64,000 bases of DNA, taken from the IMG/VR virus record IMGVR_UViG_3300043418_000072, positions 1-64,000 of that record; one strand, given 5' to 3'. This DNA is from a virus. Positions 25,798-37,700 of the stretch are shown in pieces. The notes beneath the pieces were generated by a model. The model saw only the letters and a list, made by a program, of their open reading frames with translations, was not told the origin of the DNA and did no database searches. Each line of letters starts with the position of its first letter. The stretch's first letter is position 1. The position numbers and the translations under genes were made by a program.

Positions 25798-28700
25798 ATG
25801 GCAGCTACAAAAACAATTAACTTTTTACCTGAGATTTTTCAGACCGATACAAACAAGAAATTTCTTAACGCGACCCTAGACCAATTAATTAGTGAACCTA
25901 ATTTTAAAAAGGTCAATGGATACATTGGTAGAAAGTTTGCGCCGACGTTTAAAACAACTGACAGCTACATCAGCGAAATTGATGCAGCTCGTCAAAACTA
26001 TCAACTTGAGCCAAGTACTGTAATCGTTAACCCACAAACTGACACTGTTGATTTTTATAGCAGCTATGTTGATTTAATTAACAAGATTAAATTTTACGGT
26101 GGTAATGTTGACAACCATAGCCGTTTGTTCTCTAATGAAATGTACAGCTTTGACGGTAAGTTTGACTTTGACAAGTTTATTAACTTCTCGCAGTACTACT
26201 GGATTGAAAATGGCCCTGAGTCTGTTATGATCAGTGCCAGCGGTGTACCAACTGAATACTCTTGGGATGTAACAATTGATTCTACTACCGGTGCATACAA
26301 CTTCGCAAGTAAAGCTGGCGCAGATAACAACCCAAACATTACACTAGCATACGGTGGCAAGTACACCTTTAACGTTAAGGCTGGCGAATTCTGGATCCAA
26401 GCTAAACCCGGCACTAGTGGATTTGACAGCGACCACCCAAACATTAACGTGCGACAAGTTCTTGGCGTAGCAAACAACGGAGCCACAACAGGATCAGTTG
26501 AGTTTATTGTACCGCAACCAAACGGTCAATCGCGTTACACTGATATGCCATTGTCACAAAGTGTTGACTATGCTACTACTATTGCATTCAGAGACATCAA
26601 TGGTGCAACCTCTGCAGACTTTATCTCTCAGTTTAATGGCTTTGATGGTGTTTCTGCTGCAATTAACGGTAAGAGAATTATTTTTGTTGGTAGTAACATC
26701 GACGAATACTACTGGACTAGCGCACTAACAAATAACGATGTAGTTCCAACCGCCGACCGTTCTAAAACTTGGCAAGTACAAGTGGATCAAAACACTGACA
26801 TCATCACTTTGGTGCCAGCAGAGATCGTAAACAAGAACGAACGTGTTTACATTAAGTCTGGTAATACAAATGCAAGCAAGAACTTCTTCCTTGACTACAC
26901 TGGATTCTATAAAGAAGTACCATTATTAACTGCTCCGTTGAAGACATTGTTCTATCAAAACTCATTGAGCGGATTGTCAGCTGGTATTATTTCTCTAGTA
27001 GACCCAGCAAGTGCAGTAATTGATCCAGCGTCGGACATTGTAGGACAGAAGTCGTACATTAGTCCAACTGGTGTAGTGTTTACTAACGGACTTCGTATTA
27101 GATTTGATACTACAGCAATTAACGGGTACGCAGATAACGAATACTATGTTGAAGGCGTTGGGTCTGCCATTAGATTGGTTCCGGTTGCGGCATTGATTGC
27201 ACCTGAGCTACCAAACTTGTCCACTCACGATTATTTGACCATTAACCGTAGCAGTTTAAGTGTTAACGCATGGAGCCGTAGCAATCGCTGGTTCCACGTT
27301 GACGTGTTAAAAGCTACCGCAGCATACAACAACGAAGACTTAGTCTTAGATCAAAGTCTAAGAGCAAGCCGTTCTATCATTGAATTTGAACCAGACGTTC
27401 AATTGTTTAACTACGGTTTTGTTGCCAAGAACCCAATTGACATTTTTGATACTAGCATTACCAATGCTTACACTCAAATTGAAAACAAAGCCACAGACAA
27501 CGACACTACATTAACTGTAACCAACAGTGGTATTACACTGACACTAACACACGGCGATAGAGTAATTTTCTCTAACGATTCGAGTCCAACTGTTAGAAGT
27601 AAAATTTATGTGTTTAAAATTGTAGACATTAGTGAAAACATTAACGTCCAACAATACATCGGTAACATTGTTGAGGCAGACGATGCAGAGATTGTTGCCC
27701 GTAATAACCTATTAGTGACTGGCGGCACAAGTGCTGGAAAAGAAATCTGGTATGATGGCACAAGCTGGCACACTGCCCAACAAAAAACAGCAGTAAACCA
27801 AGCACCGTTGTTTGATATGTACGACGAAGCAGGAAACAGCTTTGGTGATACAAACTATTATGTTAACACCAGCTTTGCAGGTACCAAGTTATTTTCTTAT
27901 AAGCCAGGCACAGGCGCAAATGACCTAGTGCTTGGATTCCCATTAAGCTACCGTACGTTTAACAACGTGGGTGATATTCAATACGAAAACAACTTTGATG
28001 TTGACACGTTTACATACCTAGTTAGTCCATCAACTAAAGTTGAGAGCATTAACACTGGATATCTACATGTAACAACTGCAATTGATACACACGATACTAC
28101 AAACATCTGGACAAAGACAACAGAGAAAAGCAAGCAATATCAGATTATTCGTCACACTGCTGATGGAACTAATAACTTGTTTGAAATTGACATATTGCCG
28201 AACCCAAGCGCGGATATTCCTAACGTTAAAGTTCTTGTAAACAGTAAAGTAATTGATGTAACTAACTTTGGATTAACACAAATTGGCGCACGATATGCAG
28301 TATTGATTAACCCAACATTGTTGGCAGTCGGTGATAGCGTTGACTTGTTAATCTATAGCAGCAGTGTTAGTAAGTTAGGATACTACCAAGTTCCATCTAA
28401 CTTAGATAATAACTCACTAAACGGAAACTTTACATCATTGACATTGGGACAAATTCGTAATCACTTGATTACGTTAAGTCAAAATTCTCAATCAGTAACT
28501 GGTACAGTACCAGGTAATAACAACCTACGAGACATCAACATCAAAGCCAATGGTGGCAACATTTTAAAACATGCTAGCCCAGTGGTGTACAGCAGCTTGT
28601 TCTTAGTTGACGGGACAATGAATTTTGTTGACGGACTACGTAACGCACAAAAAGAATATGCCAAGTTCAAGAATAAAATCCTTGAGCTATCAACTCAAAT

Positions 28701-31700
28701 TGAAATAGATGTAAACGACATTGCCGGTTCTCTTGATACTATCATTGGTACAATCAATGCAGTAAAGAACTCCAACTTCCCTTGGTACTATAGCGATATG
28801 GCTCCGTGGGGACAAAACAAAACTACTCTGCCATTGTATACTGTATTAGATCCACGAATTCGTGAATACGAATTAACTAAGATCTTTAATGATACTGAGT
28901 TAAGCAATCTTGCGGTGCTGGTATATTTGACTCGCACAGTTAACGGTGCAACCACAAAAGAATTGCTAGTTAAAGGTCGAGACTATGTGTTTAACAGTGA
29001 CAGACCTACTATCACTGTGGTTGATTCGTTCAACTTAAACTACAACGACATTATCACTATCGTAGAATATAGCAATACCGACGGTAACTATATTCCTGAA
29101 ACACCATCTAAGATGGGTATGTGGACTTCATCGGTTCCGATGATCTATTCCGACGATACATTTGCTAGTGGTCCAGTTGATGTAATCCAAGGACACGACG
29201 GAAGCATTACACCTGCGTTTGGTGATTACCGCGATGCTATCTTGCTTGAATTTGAACGTAGAATCTACAACAACATTAAGCAAGAGTTGACACCATTGGT
29301 TGTGCAAGCAGGAAGCCAATTCCCTGGACGTTTCCGTGTAACAGATTACAGCCTAGCTGAATTTAACCAAGTGTTAAGCTCAAATTTCTTGAGCTGGGTT
29401 GGTAACAACAGACTTGACTACACTACAAATAACTATTTCCAAAGTAACAATCCTTGGACTTGGAACTACAAAAATTTCAAAGATGTGCTAACAGGTGATT
29501 ACTTACCGGGCACATGGAGAGCAATTTTTGATTATTTCTACGATACAGATCGTCCTCACACACATCCATGGGAAATGTTAGGTTTCACCGAGAAGCCAGA
29601 TTACTGGGATGACCGTTACGGTGCCGCACCATACACAGGTGGTAACTTAGTACTATGGACAGACTTGAGTTTAGGTTATATCCATGCAGGAGACCGTGCA
29701 GGTATCTACGCTGAGTTTGCTCGTCCTGGATTATTGAATATTATCCCCGTAGATGACAACGGTAATTTGCGCAGCCCTGAAAAATTTGCAGTACTAGATT
29801 TTGATAGTTCGAAGGCAAACTCGAGCTATGCAGTGGGCGATTTTGGCCCAGTTGAAACTGCATGGCGCCGTAGCAGCGATTATCCGTTTGTTTTAATGCA
29901 AACATTGGCTCTGTTAAAGCCTGCCTACTTCTTCTCAAACTTTGCTAACATTGACCGTTACAAGTACAATAATAACATTGCACAATACCTAGTAAGCCCA
30001 GGTAACCAACACCTTACTCCTACTAGCTTAGAAGTAAACGGTGCAGTAGATTCCAATGGCAATATCCAACGCACTGCTGGATATGTTAACTGGATTAGCG
30101 ATTACCTAAAGAACTTAGGCATCGGCGAACCGCAGGCTAAAATTAAAACTTACCTGAAAAACTTAAACGTACAGTTGAGCTACAAAGCAGCAGGTTTTAC
30201 AGACAAGCGTTATATTAACTTGCTAGCGGAACAAGGTAGCCCAAACTCAACTAGTGACAGTATTATTATCCCTGACGATAACTATCGCGTTGAACTGTTT
30301 AAATCAGTTCCTACTAATAAGATTGCGTACAGTGCAGTTATTGTTGAGCGTAGTCAGAATGGTTACACAGTAAGCGGCTACAACCTAAGCAGCCCTTACT
30401 TTACAATCGTACCTAGCCTATCTAATAACAACGCCTATACGATTACTGCTGGTAAAGCAAGAGGCGTAATATACAAAGACTATCAGAAAGTTCGTGTACG
30501 TGTTCCGTACGGATTTGAATTTAAAACAACACAAGAAGTAGTTGACTTCTTGGTAAGCTACCAACGTCAATTACAAAGCCAAGGTTTTGTATTTACAGAA
30601 TTTGATAATGACTTAGGTGCAAAGCAAGATTGGATATTGAGCGCACGAGAATTTTTAACTTGGGCACAACAAGGATGGCAAGCTGGTAATGTTATCATCT
30701 TGAGTCCAGTTAACCAATCGTTGTCAGTAAAGTCAACTAACACAGTAGTGGACGAGATCACAAACTTGCCAACAGGATCTAAAGTAATGGATCCTAACTT
30801 TAGTGTAATTAAACCTAGTGCATTCTCAGTGATCCGCGAAGACAATAAATTTAATATCTCAACCACTAAAGGTCAGACTATTGCGTTTGCGGAATTGCAC
30901 CTAGTGCAGTACGAACATGTATTAATATTTGATAACAAGACTTCGTTTAACGATATTATCTATAGTCCAGACACTGGTAACAGACAATACCGCTTGAAAC
31001 TAATTGGTAGCAAGACTGCTGATTGGTCTGGAGCACTTAACCCGGCTGGCTTCATCTACAACAACAACAAAGTTGATGAATGGCAACAAGGCAAGGACTA
31101 CAAAAAAGGTTCGTTAGTTTCATACAAGAATAGTTACTATGTTGCATTAGGCAAAGTAGTTGCGGCTGATTTGTTTGATATTAAACAGTGGAAGCAAATT
31201 GACCAGAACAGCATCAAGACTGGTCTGTTGCCTAACTTTGCTACTAACGCTGCAAAATTTGAATCTATCTACGACATTAACAATCAACCAGTTGATGAAG
31301 AACTAAACTTCTATAGCAACGGTATTACTGGATTCAGAGAGCGTCAGTACTTAACTGACTTAGCACTTGATGTAGAAACACAAAGCAAATTCTACCAAGG
31401 GTATATTAAGCAAAAAGGTACAAAGAACGCGATCCTTGCATTGGCGCAAGCGCAGCTAGCTAACATTAGCAACGAGATTACCGTATCAGAAGAGTGGGCA
31501 TTGCGTGTCGGCGAATACGGCGCAACTGATAGCGATCGTTTTGTTGAATTGCAACTCGACGAAGCGATTATAACTAACAATCCTGCACCGATACAGCTTC
31601 TAAAAGATAATGAAGTTCCATTGCGTGGAGTAGCACATTACTACCCTCGAGAAGTATACAGAAGTTCTTTAACTCACACTCCCGACATGTTTGGTGATTA

Positions 31701-34700
31701 TGTGTCAACTGCCGATGACGTGGGCTATCCAACTGCTGGTTATGTAAACATTGATGACGTAGATGCTACTATTTTTGACATTCAAAATTTTGCAGACCTT
31801 GGAAACGTGTTAAACAAAATTGGTACTGGATTTACTATCTGGGCTGCAAAAGGGTTTAGCGGAGACTGGGATGTTTACCGAGTAAGCGAAACAGAGTGTG
31901 CGGTCACAGGATTGTCATACAGCATCAACAATTACGCAACAGTGACCACAAGTGCAGAGCACAATTTATCAATCGGTGATATTGTTGCAGTTCGTAGATT
32001 TGATGATAGATTTGATGGCTTCTACCAAGTGTATGCCATTAATGGAATTAACAGTTTCACAATTGGATTGCGCCAAAACTACAAACTACTAAGTCAGTTA
32101 CAGACAGTGTCGGGTAACGGAATTTTATTTAAGTTAGCAAGTGGTCGTATGGCAAACCCAACAGAAATCGACTCACATACTCCGCCATACGGATGGGTAC
32201 AGAACGACAAAGTCTGGGTTGATACATTGGATGCAGCAGGTAACTGGGGAGTCTACAATAAAACTAGCCCATGGGAATCTGCAACTAAGATTTATCTAAA
32301 CAGCAGTGAATACCAGGGCCAAGACAACTTTGGTCAAAGTTTGAAAATTTCAAGCGATGGTAAGATTATGTTTGCTGGCGCTCCAAATAGCGGCACCGGT
32401 CGAGCAGCGATCTTCTTAAAGACAACCGATGGCGAATGGTTAGAAAACAGTAATTTCGTAGTTGGTAGCACAGGTACTAGCGGCTTCGGACAAGTAATTG
32501 ATGCTAGCGATAGATCGTTTGTAATTGCAGCCCCAAGAAGTTTGTCAAACACTGGTTATGTGTACGTATACTCTGTAGACGTAGCAACTGGCGTGTCAAT
32601 GAGTCAAGTCATAACGGTACCAACTGGACAAGCAAACGACTTATTTGGCGCAAGTCTTGCAGTTAGTCAGAATGGTAACTGGTTGTACATTGGTGCGCCG
32701 GGCGCAGGAAAAGTGTATGCTTATGGATTGTTTGCTGATTCTACTAATATCCAAACTCTTGCAGCCACTGGTAGCAATAATGACTTTACATTAACTAATC
32801 AAACAATTACAGATCCAAGTGAGCTGCTAGTTAACGGTGATACGACGTTAGTTCCTAACGTTGATTTTACAATTATCGACGTTAGTGGAACATACAAGAT
32901 CCGATTCTTAGTTAACGGCATGGCCACCCCGCCTGCGGCTGGCCCAATCCTAGTAACAGTACACTCTCGTTACAAGTTAATCGATACATGGATTCAGGGC
33001 AACGGGTTTGGTACTAGCGTTGCATGTAACCCTGCAGGAGATCAAATTGCAATTGGTGCAAACACTGCAACAGTCGGCAGCGTTGCTAATGCTGGTAAGG
33101 GCTACGTATATGACCGTATGGTTGAAGGCTTCTATGCAAACGGGTCGAATAACACATTTATCCCTGTGCGACAAATCGGTAGCACACGCAGAGTAACAGC
33201 AAATAATGTAGAACAAATTGCAGGAGTTGATTACAATATCGTCGGTAACAACGTTCAATTTGTAGTAGCTCCGACAGCAGGTACATTGATTAACATTGAG
33301 ACTAACCAGTTTAACTTGATTCAAACATTGTCTAGCAGTACTGCAACTGATGGTCAACGCTTTGGTACAAAGGTAGTTATTAGTCCAGACACTACTAAGA
33401 TTTACTTTAGTGCTCCGTACTTTAACTTGCCGTACTACAGAAGCGGCGCAGTATACACCTTTGCAAACCAAGGTCGTCTATACGGATCCATTATTGGTAC
33501 AGTAGCTAATCCAACAGTTACGCCAGGTCACAGTATCCGTGTTAACACAGTTGAAATTCAGTTCACTAGCAATACATTGGCGCACGTTGTTAGTAAGATT
33601 AACGGTGCTGGTATTCCCGGTATTACAGCATTTGATGACAACGGTCACTTGAAGATTGTGTCTGCTCGTGTTACTTCGTTTAACAACATTGGTGTGTTAA
33701 CTAAGAGTAATAAACTAGACGTATTGCCGGGCAGCGGAACTACACTGGCTCCTGGAACAGGAACAGCATTAGTTGATTTGGGACTAACAATCTTTGTTCA
33801 GACTCAAACTATCACACACCCAATGAGCAATGAAAACGAATTCTTTGGTTCGGCTCTTGCTATTAGCGACAATGCCACAACATTGGCTATTGGTAGCACA
33901 GGTGCTAAGACTATCAACGGAACATCGTTTGATTCAACCGAAACGACATTTGACGTTGGTAGCTTGAACTTTAAGGATGCTATTGCCAACAGTGGTGCGG
34001 TATACATTTACGATTTGATGGACAACCCATTTGAATCAATTGATAATCCAGCATTGTTTGCTTACGTACAACAGTTGCAGGCACCGGCACTTGATGACAA
34101 CTTTAACTTTGGTGCGTCAATTGACATTGTTGGTAATTACATTGTTGCTGGCGCAATCAATGATTACTCAATTACTGCACGTGGCGGTAGCATCTATGCG
34201 TTTGAAAACACAATGGGCACACAAGGGTGGGACTTGATTCGTTTCAATGAAACTCGTGTTGAGCCAAACAGCATTGACAAGTTGTACATCTATAACACAA
34301 AGACACAGAACATTACTGCTAGACTAGATTACTTTGATCCAGTTAAAGGCAAGTTGTTGGGTGTTGCACAACAAGACATTGATTATGCAAGCATAACTGA
34401 CCCAGCAATTTACAACGACGGTACTGGTGTCGACACTGGCCCTACTAGTAAGTTTGATACAACATTCCACTGGACAAATGCACAAGTTGGCAAGACATGG
34501 TGGGACACAGATCAAATGCGTTTTATTGATTACGAACAAGGTGATATTGTGTACCGTAGCAAGCACTGGGGTGATATGTTCCCTGGCAGCAATGTTAAGG
34601 TATACGAGTGGGTTGAGAGCAGCGTATTGCCAAGCAAGTATGTTGAAAGTGGCGGCAACGGAATTCCTAGAGATGACTCAAACGGCGCATTTGTTAGCTA

Positions 34701-37700
34701 TACATTTGTTGATGCAGCAACTGGCTTGTTTAAGACATTGTATTATTTCTGGGTAAGTGATAAAACCACTGTTGATGTTATCAAAACTAACAGAACAAAC
34801 AGTGTAAGCACAATCCAACAAATTATTAAGAATCCAAAAGACCAAGGGATCTCTTATGTTGCTGCATTGGCTAAAAATGCAATTAGTTTGTACAACGTGA
34901 ACTCGTTCTTAACAGGAACAGACGCAGTGTTGCATATTGATTACAGCCCTGCAACTAGCACAAACATTATTCATAGCGAATATCAGCTAGTTGAAGAGAA
35001 CAGCGATGCGACACCAATTCCGACTCGTATTATTACCAAGATGCAAGACAGTTTATCTGGGCTTGACCGTGCGGGATTAGTAGTACCAGATCCGGAGCTA
35101 ACTGCGGTTGCACAGGTAGGTATTGATATTCGTCCTCGCCAAACTATGTTCGTGGATCGTTTAGCAGCACTAGAGAATTTTGTAAAATACGTAAACAGTA
35201 TTTTTGCATTGTACCCGATTGTTGACAGCAGAGACATTTCTACATTAGAAGCAGGGGCGCCAATTCCGGCTGCTGGTACAGGCGAATGGGATGCTAAGAT
35301 TGCAGAGCGCATTGAATTAGATTACATTGTAACATCAGCTCTTGCTGATGGCTATAAGATCTTAATTGAGTCTGACAGTGAGCATAGTGGCTTATGGACA
35401 ATCTTTAAATGGATTTCTGCAACTCAAAGCTGGTTCTTAGTAAGAATTCAAAGTTTTGCCACCAGCATCTACTGGACAAAGATTGATTGGTATGCAACTG
35501 ATTTTGACTACACTCAAAAGCCAACACACACCATTGATCGTTATTACCAACTTGATAAGCTAGCTTTAACAGCAGGCGACACTATCAAGTTGAACGACAA
35601 TGGTGCTGGACGATTTGTGTACTACCGTGTTGCTAGCGATTTATCGTTAACTCAAGTGGGTATCCAAGATGGAACTATCGAGTTGTCAAGCAGCATCTAT
35701 GACCTGGAATCAGGTAACATGGCGTTCGACAACGACAACTTTGACACTGTTCGATTCGACCAAAACCCTAACCAAGAAGTTCGCTACATCTTTGATAGTG
35801 TGTACAATGACATCTTTACTAAGGAAATTAAGGTTGAATTTAACAAGCTATTCTTTGGATTAGTGAACTATATTTTCAGCGAACAAAAGTCCACTGATTG
35901 GATCTTTAAGACCAGCTTTATCCGTGTACTACACAAGATTCGTGATCTTGTGCAATACCCTAGCTATGTTAAAGACAACCAAACATTCTACGAAGACTAC
36001 ATTAACGAAGTTAAGCCATATCGCACACAAATCCGTGAATACGTACCTTTATACAGAGGTACTGATTACCTACACGCAGGTGCAACAGACTTTGACTTGC
36101 CGTCGTACTACGACACAGTGTCTAGTACATTCCGCAGTCCAGACGGCACATACACAACCGACGCTGAGTTGTTAACTACTGCAAATTATGCAGACTGGAA
36201 TAACAATCACACCTATAGCGTAGTCGAAATTGACATCGCAAATGGTGGTACTGGTTATACATTGACTCCGAACGTCGAAGTATCGGGCGGCAATGGTTCA
36301 GGCGTAGTTGCACATGCAACAATTAACGTCACTTACGGAAACGTTGCAAGCGTTACTATTATTAGTCCTGGTTCAGGCTTTACTACTCCTCCGGTTGTTA
36401 CTGTTAACGGTAACGGTACTGGTGCAATTCTTGTACCTAAGTTAAAGAACGTATTCTTTAAGCCAGATCCTGCCAGCAGCTACAATACAGTGCGTACATT
36501 TGATACAACTATTAAATTTGACCGCACTAACTTTACAAGCAACGTAGTGGACTGGGCTGCAAATACAGCGTATTCTGCAACGGTGTCAACTGGTACAGGT
36601 ACAGGTAACATCTGGCTAGCAAGTGGCAACTTAGTTACATACAACAATATCATTTACAAGCCAGTGGCTGCAAATGCAAACACTCATGCAACATTTGATT
36701 CTAGTTTGTTTGAAGTTGTTAATGCTGGTAACGCACTAATCAGAGCAAACGATCGTATAATGGGCTACTATCAGCCAGGTGTTGGTATGCCAGCTCGTGT
36801 GGTCTCTATGCTAATCGACGGCACCGAGTATCCAGGGGTAAATGTAACTGGTGGCAAATTTGATAGCTTTACAAGCAACGTCAATGTTGGTGCAACTGTG
36901 GCATTCTTTAGCGCAAACTCAAGTATCATTAGCACTAATGCAAATGTTGATTTCATTGAATTAGGTTACGAATTGAACCAACAAATTACAGTGATTGGGT
37001 CAGCTAACAATAACAAGGTATTTGGTATTGTTGACGTAAGCGCAAACACAATGATCTTAGATACTGCCCTAGTATCAAATGAAAGCGTTGGTGCAAACGT
37101 AACCCTACGTTACTTAGATTATACTGATACCAGCAAGATTGATGGTACAATTTCTAGTAGCTACCTTGATAGTGCATTAGGTACCCGCCCAGAAGATATT
37201 AATATCGATGGTGGTGCATACGTAGACACATTCAGCAGCCATGCTCCTGAAGAGTTGATTCCTGGACGTGTATACGACACATTGTCGATGACAGTATTTA
37301 CTAAGATTTCTGGCAACACCGTAACTCTTGGGCACAGAGTGTTCCAAAACATGAACGGTCAAGTGCAGTATCACCGTATTACGGATGCAAATACAACCAC
37401 TTTGATCGCCGACTTATCCCTAAGTGATAGTAACGTTCATGTAACAAATGCTAGCGTATTACCTGCACCTAACGCAGAACAGGGTCATCCTGGTATTGTG
37501 TTTATTAACGGCGAAAAGATCACATATTACACAATTGATACTGTAAATAATGTGTTAGGTCAGATCCGTCGTGGTGTTGATGGCACAGGCGCCCCGTTAA
37601 CTCATGTTGCTGGTAGCCGCGTTGTTGATGCTAGTATGCAACAAATTGTTCCCGGAAGTACCACAACTGAATCATGGTTAAACATGACAGCTAACGTAGC